In this document: piece by piece, positions 36,541 to 47,309 of the stretch
Numbering within the stretch: the first letter of the stretch is position 1
Layout of the letters: every line of letters starts with the position of its first letter
Assembly (NCBI GenBank): GCA_027625915.1
Contig: JANTQA010000015.1
Location: 6,725,001 to 6,789,000, forward strand
Length of the DNA: 64,000 nucleotides
From: Anaeramoeba flamelloides
Taxonomy: Eukaryota; Metamonada; Anaeramoebidae
Direction of reading: 5' to 3'
Position numbers and translations under genes: made by a program
Notes under the pieces: model-generated
Told to the model about the DNA's origin: nothing
The model's database searches: none
The model's input: only the letters and a program-made list of their open reading frames with translations

Positions 36541-37255
36541 AATATTTGTGAATAAAGATAAATGATCAATTTTTTACATCTTCAAGGTTTCAATATTTAT
36601 TTTATTTTTCTTATATTTTTAAATTAAGATTAAATTTTTAATGTTATTTATTGATACAAACTCTCAGAAATTACTAAAAGTTGGATTTCATCTTATAAAA
36701 ATGTTTGCAAATTTTTCTTTTTGGTTTTTTGAGATCCAAAAATACAACCAAAATTGGATCTTAATCTTTTTACTGAAAAATTAATTGGGAAAACCAATGA
36801 ACTATTTTAAAAATGATGACTTATTTCTCTAAAGTTGATAAATTGGGTTTGTGTTTGTCAAGTTTAATTGGGGCATTGTGAGTTATAAATGAGTGGGCTG
36901 TTTTTCACTTTGGGAAAAAATAAAAGTTTTTGGTCGATTATGATTAAAACTATTAGTTCCTTATTCTCAAACAGTTGCTAACAGAAATTTGATCATATAA
37001 GAAACAGATCACCTCATATTATTTAAAACATAAATTCTTATAATTGTTTAACCTTTACAGGATTAAATTTTAAAAGATCAAACCATTTATTTTAAATCAG
37101 ACCCTCTTGATTCCAAAAACAAAGAACAAACATGATTTAAAAAACACTAAGGAATTCTAAAGCATGATTATTGGGATCAAAAGTTGTTCCAAACAAAAAA
37201 ACTATTCGTTAACATTTTTATTTTTTTTCACTTTGTTTCAAATTAATTCAAAATA

Positions 37256-38800
37256 ATGACTGATTACCTTACTTCAAGTCTGAGAGATCGAAGAGTAAAA
37301 TCATATTCAAATTACTATGATAATTTTTTTAATGGACATAAAGAAAACCATCAAAAAACAAGAAAAAGAATAAAACAATCAAAAACAAAGACAACAAAAA
37401 AATATAAGCAAAAACAAAACAAAACAACAAAAAACAAAAAAAGAAGGTTATTAAAGGATTCAAATAATTTAAAAACAAGGAAATCCAAAAAAAACAAATC
37501 AGCATCCTCTAGATCAAAAATTTCTGATGAGTCGGATTCAGATTTTGTCGATCAAGAATCAACTGGTTCTGAAAGTTCATTTTCAGAAATCTTAAAGAAC
37601 CAAAAAAAAATTAATAAAAAAAGTGATCATGACAGAAGCGGAAATGAAAGTTATGATGAAGACGATGAAAGTACATCAGAACTTTCATCAAGTGATCAAG
37701 AAAACACAAAAATAACAAACAAAAAGAAAAAACAAAAAAAAAACAACCACAATTTGACAAAAAAGAAAAAACAAAAAAAAACTACGAAAGAAAAACAAAA
37801 ACAAAAACAAAAACAAAAACAAAAACAAAAACCAAAACAAAAACAAAAACAAACCAACAAAATTAAAAAACAAAAACAAAGACAAAAGACAACAAAGTTA
37901 ATCTTTCGTGAAAAAAAATATGATCCAAAAGAGTTTGACAAACTAAATCTCGAATTACAACAAAACAAATTTTTAAGAAAATTAAAGGTACATAAAGTCA
38001 AAAACAATTTACAAACTCAAAAAAAATTCACAAAACAAATAAACCAACTAATTAACCAAAAATATGAATCACTAAGATCTAATTATAAGAATTACGAGGA
38101 ATTAAGAACGACAAAAATGAAAAATCTGTTATTTGAAACTCAAAAAATCTCGACAGAACGAAAGGAAATGGCCCAAAAGCTCATCAAGGAGTTGTTATTA
38201 GAAAAAAAAAGCATTGAACAACAACTAGAAAACCCACCCAATAATAGTCAAAAGAAAATCTTGGAAAACAAAAAAACCAAATATTTGAAAGAACACCAAA
38301 AAGAAATCAATACTCTGGAAATTGAGCACGAAAAGGAAATACATAATTTAAAAGCTGACCAAGAAAAGAAACGCGAAAAGGTGGGACTCTTAAAACAAAA
38401 ATTAACATTATTAAAGCAAATGAACAAGGAGAATAAAGTGGATCAAGAAAAGCAACAAAAACAAGAACAAACTCTATTTAAAGAATTGGAATCGCAAAGG
38501 AAGCTACACTACTTACTTCAGACCATGGGTGGCATTTCTGCACAAAAGTCAGAAAAGGATTCCTTTGTCTGTATTTGCACAAACCCAAACCAAACCAAAC
38601 AGCTTAATTTCAAATTGAAAATTAATTCTTGTAAATCAAAAGAAGATTCTGAAATCCAATATGAACCCCTGAAAATTGAATTCTCAGGTATTATTGATGA
38701 AAACGAACTTCCAGATTATATCAACAGTACTATTTTATTCCCCTTAGAACAAGCACCACTCTTTTTATGTAAGGTTATCAATGAGGTTTATAAAAATTAA
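37256..38800 (+). CDS. Basic coiled-coil protein with Csm1/Pcs1-like C-terminus
   Basis: A single-exon 514-residue protein. Residues 1-230 are disordered and very Lys/Gln/Ser-rich, with acidic Ser patches and a (KQ)n tract near 178-205. Residues about 235-420 are a charged coiled coil. Residues 424-514 look globular: a beta-rich stretch with hydrophobic alternation, then PLKIEFSG, NELPDYINSTILFP and FLCKVINEVY. The order YxPL..(10-15)..LPDYI..I.F....A..F...I resembles the RWD-like head of Csm1/Pcs1 (monopolin), a homodimeric kinetochore/nucleolar clamp. By that reading the coiled coil would dimerise it and the basic tail bind DNA. Spc24/Spc25-type heads are an alternative. The coiled-coil architecture is seen directly; the family assignment is inference from a short motif. 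The start ATG has an A-rich context. Confidence 0.6.
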   Translation: MTDYLTSSLRDRRVKSYSNYYDNFFNGHKENHQKTRKRIKQSKTKTTKKYKQKQNKTTKNKKRRLLKDSNNLKTRKSKKNKSASSRSKISDESDSDFVDQESTGSESSFSEILKNQKKINKKSDHDRSGNESYDEDDESTSELSSSDQENTKITNKKKKQKKNNHNLTKKKKQKKTTKEKQKQKQKQKQKQKPKQKQKQTNKIKKQKQRQKTTKLIFREKKYDPKEFDKLNLELQQNKFLRKLKVHKVKNNLQTQKKFTKQINQLINQKYESLRSNYKNYEELRTTKMKNLLFETQKISTERKEMAQKLIKELLLEKKSIEQQLENPPNNSQKKILENKKTKYLKEHQKEINTLEIEHEKEIHNLKADQEKKREKVGLLKQKLTLLKQMNKENKVDQEKQQKQEQTLFKELESQRKLHYLLQTMGGISAQKSEKDSFVCICTNPNQTKQLNFKLKINSCKSKEDSEIQYEPLKIEFSGIIDENELPDYINSTILFPLEQAPLFLCKVINEVYKN

Positions 38801-41800
38801 TATTAAGAAAATTAACATTGAAATTTATTAATTTTTTTTTTTTTTTTTCAATTATTCGATCTTTTGGTATTATATATATATATAGATATATATAATCAAC
38901 ACTTTTTTTTTTTATGTCAGATTCATGCTTTTTCTTACCTCATTTCTTTTCTTTTTTTTTTTTAAATAATAGTGTTGCGATAAAAACCAATTTCGAATAA
39001 GATTAAAAAAATATTTTGTTTTTTTCTTGAATTAATAACAATAATTCCTTAATTGTTCCATTTTGAATTTATTTAAAAAATAAATCAAATGTTTTTTGGA
39101 CAATTTTTTAACCGTTTTTAATCATTTTTTTTTTTTTTTTTTTTTGTTTTTGAGAATATCTAAAATATTATTTATGGATATTTTTTTTTATTCAAGCTTT
39201 ATTAGTCACTTGGAAAAAATGTGTTATTCTAATATTCTTGAAACTGTGAAAATAATTGTAGTGTAATAATATTTATTTCTTATGGTATTTTATTTATTAT
39301 TTTTTTTTTTTCAGTGGTGCTATTTTAATTTAAAAAAAAATTACGAAAAACAACAAAAAATAACAAATTTTGGAAATTATAAATAATATTATTTAAACAC
39401 TATTCAAAAATTTGGACAGACCCAAAATCAAAAATAGACAAAACAAAAACTCAGATTTTATTATGTTTTTCCAAAACGTAATATAAAACCACAAACAAGT
39501 TAACTAGTATTAATGTTTTTATACGTAATCATTTTTATCCAAATATCAGAAAAAAAATATAAAACAATAAAAATAAAAGTCGGTATTTCCAAAACCATGA
39601 AAAGAGAGAAACAAAAATTGTATTTGTAAATTGGAAGAAATCTCAGAAACAGGCATTGATCTATTGAAAAAATCGATACCATGGTATAATTATATACGAT
39701 TGTTCTGTTTAAATGTATACTTTACATTCTAACAACTATTGAAAAGAAATTACTAAACCAAACAAAATAGATTAGGTAACAGGAAAAAAAAAAAAAATGA
39801 AAACTAAAACAAATGATGAAAAATGATAAAAAAAGTTTATAAAATCAAAATTATTTCCAAATTGATTATAAAAGGTCGTGTTGTTATTATTCCAACTATA
39901 TAAACCATGCCCATTTTTTTAAATTTAGTTTTCATGGGAAATATACAGATTTGTGAGTTTATAATTATCCTATATAATAAATTCATCAATTTATTTGATT
40001 AACATAAAATTCTTCCTTTTAAATATTTCAAGATTCGGGTATTTATGTAAAAGTTTTCTTTTTGTTTAAAGAAATTTCAAAATTTTCTTTTAATTTATCT
40101 TTTTTACAAAAAATCAAATGAAAAAATATTGATAATAAAATTTATTTTCAGATTCAATTAAAATTTGAAATAAAAATTTTTAATCAACTATTATTGTAAT
40201 AGCTTAAACTAATAATTAAAAAAAACAAAAACATTGTTTTCTTTTTTTCAATTCTTAAATATTCATTTCACTTATATTTTATCCTTAAGAGATTTGTATC
40301 ACCCTCTATTTATCTATAATTCGAGTATTTTATTCTTTGATGTAAATTATATTAGTACACATAGTTCATATGGCACTGTTCTAAATACTATAATAATATT
40401 TATTGCACAATAAAAACTTGAATTGTTTACTAATGAACACAACAATGAATTTTCATTTTTGAATATTATTTTTTTTAAAATTCTCAAACGATTTTTATTC
40501 GATTATTTAATAATTAAACCCCAATTAAAAATTTTTACCACACCAAAATTCGATTTTTGAAAAAAAAAAACTTATTTAATCAATTACCAAAGAAATACCA
40601 AATTAGAACCTTTCGCTAATTGAAATGTTAACACTTGTTTATAAATTACAATAAAAAAACAAAAAATAAATAATTATCAATCAAATAAATCAAGGGTGTG
40701 TTAAAAATTTTGGAGAGAGCAAAACAAAAAAATATATTGGTAAATTTGTTGAAATTCTATTAGGAATATTGATCGATCAAAGGGCCAGATACTACCAATT
40801 AATTTTATTTGAGTTCTTCTATTTGGAAGAACTTAACTTTAGCTCAATATCAATTGTTGAAAAAATTTTTGATCCAACAAAACCAGTTACGTAATTCTAA
40901 AAATTAAATAAAAAAAAAAAACTAAAAGATGAAAAAATGATTTTTATAATTTCCAAAAATCAAATTTATGTCGAATTCCAATGAAATTGTATTGTTGTGA
41001 TTCTTTGGAACATTTTAGCTGTGTGGAAAATTTTGAATTTTAGTTTATATATATCATACATCCAAAAATAAATATTTTTTTCAATTTTTTCATTTCAAAG
41101 ATTAACTCAATAATTATTAATATAAAAAACCCAGAAAATGATAAATTTAGTTTCCTTTTGATAAAACGAGTTGAAACATCAACTTATTCTCAAATATTTG
41201 GAAATAAATTGTAAAAAGAAATCTATTCCTTAATTATTCAATTTTTTTAAAAAATTGTATTTGTTAGATACTAATCCACATTTCGAGACAAATTTAAGAA
41301 AGATATTTTGCAACTTTGGAGTCTGAAAATTTATAATACAACCTTAAAATTTAGGTCCAAATACAGATTTTGTTCCGAAATTTTTGTTATTTTTGCTAAT
41401 AATAGGATTATTTTTAATTCATGAAATTAACGAATATTACTATTTTACTAATCAAAATTATCGAGTCATTTAAACCATGTTGTATTAATATCATTTACAC
41501 ACAATAATAACTTACTTTGATTCTACTGAAATGAAAATGACATTATTCCCTTAAACAACCAAAAACCTTAAAAATCTATAAATTTACAAAATTTTGATTT
41601 TCCCATGATTGAACCGCTTTGAAATCGTTTTTATTTGTTAAAAGTATATTTTTTCAATCACTATCGAATCTTAAATATGAAACCCTAAAAAACTTAATTG
41701 CTATATATATATATATTCAAGTAACTTGAAAGATAAAACAAAGATTAAAATAATAATTTAATAACCATTTTCCAAACAAGAATTTAAAATTTAGATTATT

Positions 41801-41957
41801 TAACGCTTGGGTATTCAGTCAATTAACGTCTGGGATCAAATTTTTTAATTCTGAAATACTTTAAATATCAGAAACAGATATATATTTTTCTACTGAGAAT
41901 TGAAATTCATTTTTTTCTTTTTTTATACTCCACATAACTTTCACTAATTTATTTCAA
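38801..41957. other. Gene-free stretch
   Basis: About 3.2 kb, AT-rich. TA microsatellites lie at 38868-38893 and 41701-41716. At 39512-39552 (minus) is a segment reading DIWIKMITYKNI that is also found, diverged, at 3407-3450 (plus). Nothing else is identified. Confidence 0.45.
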
Positions 41958-44900
41958 ATGCAAACTGTAATTAATGTTTCAACATCAAAAAGATGTGAGA
42001 TGCTTGACATTACTGAAGAAATCAAGAAAATTGTAAAGAAATCCGAGATAAATGCCGGGCTATGTAATATTTTTGTTGCTGGTGCAACAGCTGGAATTAT
42101 GATCCAAGAAAATTGGGATGAGTCTGTCCAAACAGATGTCATTAATTTTTTAGGTATTTTTCTTTTCATCTTGATCACGATTTGTTAATCTATTTGGTTT
42201 ACCAATAACACAAAACAAATAAGGTCAAAGAACAACAAATTTCAAAAACCTTCAGATCAAAACAAGAAGTGAAAAGTGATTCTGAAAGACTTTATGATGT
42301 TCAACTATTTTGCAATGATTTTTTTCCGAATCTGTTTTTAATAACACGAAAAAAGAAAGACCCTTCTCTTCATACGAACCACACAACAAAAAGAAAACCA
42401 TCATAAACTGTTTTTTTGTTGTGTCCAAAATATTCAAATTAAAAAGTTAGAAAAACCTCACCTAAAATCCAGATCCACATCAAAATTGTGGTCTACAAAA
42501 TTAAAACCTGCCAATATTTTTGATTCTTTTTAAAACAAAAATTATATTCTGAAACTTTCAACACCTTCATTGTTTTTCAATACTGTAATTTTCAAATTAA
42601 ACAACTTTAATTTTCCCATTTATTATTCAAATACCAGTAATGAATAGCTCATTTTAAAGAAAAAGAATTTTAACTTCCAATAGCTTTGTGGTGGTATTTT
42701 TTTTTCTCCTTTACAGAATGAAACTAAATTTTGGGGAATTGAAATCAAATTTTGAGTTTGTTACTGCTAAATTCCAAATGATTTGGCACTTTATTTACAC
42801 TTTGTTTATAGAACCTTATTGGAAAACTTTAAAAATTATTTAACCATTTTGGAAAAAAAGTGAAACAGGAAAAAAAGTTCAACACGTTTTTTAATTGGGA
42901 ACATTAAATTATCGAAAATGAAAAGTAAAATCAATAAAAAGAAGAAACCAATTAACTTCAAATAATAACCCATTGTATTATTTTCAATCAACCCAACATA
43001 TACAATTTAGATCTCCTTTCTTATCGAAATTCAAGGTGTGGTTTTTGGAGATCCTCAAAAATAGTCAATTTTTGAACAAATTTTTAATAATTGATCAATC
43101 AAAGAAAAGCCCATACCAAAAGATAGTATTAAAAAAACTGTTATTGTGGTGAATACTTCATTTTGTCTTTATTTATTTATTTATTCTTTTTTTAATTGAT
43201 CTTACTTTGAATTTTCAGTAATACCTCCAATTAAAAACCATGTTGAACTTTTTTTCCTGTTTCACTTTTTTTCCACAATGGTAAAATGGATTTCATTGAT
43301 TGTGGGAGTCAATACTAGTATTTGAATAATAAATGGGAAAATATTTTATCCTATTCCTTTTTCAAATAGAGTAACTAATTACAACCTACTTTTTGATTCT
43401 TTGAAAACTCTGTTTCTCAAAGAATAATAATCAGGAAAAGGAAGTGAAAATTGTTTTGATATTTATAATAGAAATACCGGTAAATGATCAAAGAAACAGA
43501 AAAGAAACAATACGTAAATATGAGACTGTTTTCTTAAAGTTCTACTATTATTCTATAAAATTCTTAAAATAAAAGATCAATTTAACATTTTTCTTTTAGA
43601 ATACCAGCATTGTTCAATCAAGTGGAAAAAAAGTGTGAACCATTTGGGAAAAAAAGTGAAACACGTAAAAAAAAGTTAAACACAATTTTTAATTGAAAAC
43701 ATTGATAGAAACTGAAAATGAAAAGTTAGATCTATTAAATAAAAGAAATAATAAATGATTCCAGGCAAAATGGAGGACTAAACACCAGAATAACAATTTT
43801 TTTAATACTATTTTTTTAGAATTGGAGTTTTCCCCTGATTTATCAATTAAAAAAAATTTGTTGACCAAATTTGACTTTTTTTGAGATCTCCAAAAATAAT
43901 TGATAATGTTTTTGATAATAAAGGAGATCTAAATTATAATTATTGATTTGATTGATAATAATATAAGGAATTATTCTTTGAATTTAATTTGTTTCTGGTT
44001 TTTTTTTTTTTGATTTTACTTTTCCTTTTACTGTGATTCTATTATGGTTTCCAATTAAAAATCGGGTTGAACTTTTTTTAGAAAAATGTTAATTTAATTT
44101 TAATCAATCAGCAATCCGAAAAGAATAGTATTTACAATTAACTTTTGATTATGAAATTTGGTGTGAATAATAAATTCAATAATTTTTGGGATCCAAATGA
44201 TTTTTTAAACAACAAAATCCCTATTTTAAAGTTTCTCATTCTCTGAGGCTTTTTGTTGGGATGAAACCTCTGACATAAAAATTGTTTATTATCAAAAAGA
44301 AAATAAATACAGCCTTTATAGGGCTACCATAGAGTGTTATATTGACCAACTTTTTAAAATTAAATATCAACAACACAATTTCCTTAATCTATCTATCTAT
44401 CTAATAGATACACATATCACAAGAAGTACAAATTTTCGTTTTAAAATCACGAAAGACTTGCAAAATCACCTTTTTTCGATGTTTTTTTCATTTCATTTGT
44501 TGTTTTATTTTTTTATTTTTTGAAAAAGTTCTCGAATTATTTTGAAATCATGACTTTTGTTTCTGGGATGTAGAAAAAATGCAAACTAAAAAACTTTAAA
44601 AACAACGAAAAAAAAAAAAAAACAATTATATACATCTAGCACGTAATTGATTTAAAAGCATTGAAAAACAATGGTAATTCGCGATTTCCCATTTAAGTGG
44701 GAGGTTTTTCATTTAAAACCATGAAAATATTTTGATTTTCTCTTTTGAAAAAAAAAAAACATACAAAGTAGGGTTTTCTGTTTAAAACTCTTGAAAATTA
44801 TCAACCCTTTCAACACTAAGAAAAAGAATTATTTTTTTTTAAAAAAATTGCTAGTTGGGGAAGAAAAGTGGTTAAAATTTAACTTTTAAGCCAATTACAA

Positions 44901-45020
44901 ATTAGATCAACTCACCGAATTTTTTTGTGTTTTGATTACAAATATATCAGACTAACAAATTTTATGCGTCACACACGCATGTAAAATGTGTTTAATGAAA
45001 TCAAAAAAATGGACATACCT

Positions 45021-45054
<34 letters not shown>

Positions 45055-47275
45055 ATTTTTCCAAAATAGTTGTAAATTTATTATTAAATATTTGGCGTTA
45101 TTTTAGTGAATTCGAAAAAATATGCTAATTTTAATTCTCAAGAGATGATATTTTTAATATCACCTAGAGAGAATTATAATTTGCTTATTTTGGAGAAATG
45201 AACAAAATTGCAAGAGTTATTATTTAAAACGGGCTAGTTAATACCAATAATAATTAACATAAAATTCAAAAAAAACAAAAAAAACAAACAAAAATATTTT
45301 CAATTTTTCTGAAAAAGAAGAAATAACAAAAAATGTTAATAATTCTACAAATTTTTTCAATAATTTTGAAAATTTTTCACTAATAAAGAATTTCCCAAAA
45401 ATCAACTTTAAATTACCAAACTCAAACAAATTGATAAATTTGATCTCGAAATTTTCAACTCAATTTTTTATTATTATTGTTTGTTAAAAACATTCAAATT
45501 AGATGAATCGAATGATTAAAAGACTCTTTTTAATTTTCACTTTTTTTGAAAATTAGTATAAGCTTGTTATACTTGATCTGCATAAAATTTAATAATTTGA
45601 TTAATCCCACAACCCATCTAATTTTAATAATTGGAAACACTCACTATCATCCTAAAAAGTTATTTTGAATAACAAAAAATAACAATTCTCATTTTGAAAA
45701 TAACCAAAATTCGAAGAGTAAACAAGCGGTCAAGAAGTTGATCTAAAAGATAAGCAAATTAAATCAACATTATAAACATGTTATTTTTTGTATTTTTTTG
45801 AGTCTAGCCCAGAAAAAAATGATAACTTAAATATTTTTGTGTTTTAAATAAATAATTTTGATTTTTAACTATTGCGAAATATTTTTTTATAGTGACACCA
45901 AGTGTCGTCAAGTGCCTTAGAGTACTACTAAGTGTCTATATTTTTTTTAATTTTAGAAATAAACCGAAAATTAAATAAATTTCCAGTTTAATTCTCAAAT
46001 TAAAAAAAACATAACGGTGGTTTTCCAGAATTCAAAAGAATAGAGTAAAATCTTTGGTTTTACTCAATTCTATAAAATTAAAAAAAAGACAACGACACTT
46101 CAAACTTTTTGAATTTAACTTTCATTAAGGTTTACAATCCCTGAAACTGGAAAAAAGATTATCTTGTATTGGGTGTGTCAACTTGTTATTTTGGTTCTTA
46201 GCTGATCGATCCACAACTAAGTTTGGATCGTATAGGTGGTTGAAAAAGGCTATTTTTGTGATTTTATTTTTTTTTTTTCCGAAATCCAGATTGATGAGTC
46301 TAAGATTAATTAATTGGAAGGTATTGAATTGAGAGTGTTAATTTTTGGGTTGTCAATTGAAATTATCATTTTCTTTTTACAGAGTTAGGAGTAAATAAAA
46401 AAAATTTTTTTTACAAGCATCAAATAATACAAAGCGTAAATAAAAATTTCAACATAGAAAACAAAAAACCCAATTACTAATTAAATATCTTCCAATCAAT
46501 TAATCTTAGACTCATCAATCTGGATTTCGGAAAAAAAAAAAATAAAATGACAAAAATAGCCTTTTTCAACCACCTATACGATTCAAACTTAGTTGTGGAT
46601 CGATCAGCTAAGAACCAAAATAACAAGTTGACACACCCAATACAAGATAATCTTTTTTCCAGTTTCAGGGATTGTAAACCTTAATGTATGTTTATATATT
46701 TACTTTTTTAATCCAATTAAATCTTTTGAATGCTAGTTGATTTTGTTCTTTATTCTTTGATTAAATTTATTAATTTTATTCTAAATAGGGAAGAGATAAA
46801 ATTTTTAATTTATTTTTTAATTTAAAATTTCTTTTTATCTACTGAAATTATCATATTTTCAATTTTAAGATCTGTTTTATAAAAAAAGAATTGGTGTGTT
46901 TCTAAACTCTTTTTCAAAAATTGTGACTCACCTGAAATAATAAATTGAAAAAAAAAAATTTACCCTTTAGTATTCAAGAACAATTAATAACTAAATCTGA
47001 TTCGTAATTAACTTTTAAGTCATTCTAAATCTATAAAAGCATGATATATTAAAAATTAAAAAAAATAAAACCAAAAACTAAAAAAAAGTGAGTCACAATT
47101 TTTGAAATAAGCATTACGGATTTTTTTTTACTGAGCTTTCACTGAAAAAAAGTTGAACAACAAGATTTTTTATGAATAATAAAATCCATTTTCAAAGACA
47201 TTACATAGCCTCAATTTTCTTAGTGATTATTTTTCTTTTCGAAGATCTCTTTTTTTTTTCCACATGATCATTTTA

Positions 47276-47309
<34 letters not shown>

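Larger units (their letters stand above)
30462..37255. other. Mostly gene-free stretch with MITE, tRNA-like locus and decayed sequence
   Basis: Apart from the MITE at 30950-31391, the tRNA-like locus at 32992-33144 and a possible dead coding region at 34960-36540, I see only AT-rich DNA. Repeats of AAAAAAT lie at 32938-32991, immediately 3' of the tRNA-like locus. Confidence 0.5.

Noticed and set aside
37688-38007. Phe/Cys/Leu-rich open frames on the minus strand
   Set aside because: They are the reverse complement of the Lys/Gln repeat in the coiled-coil gene; composition alone explains them.
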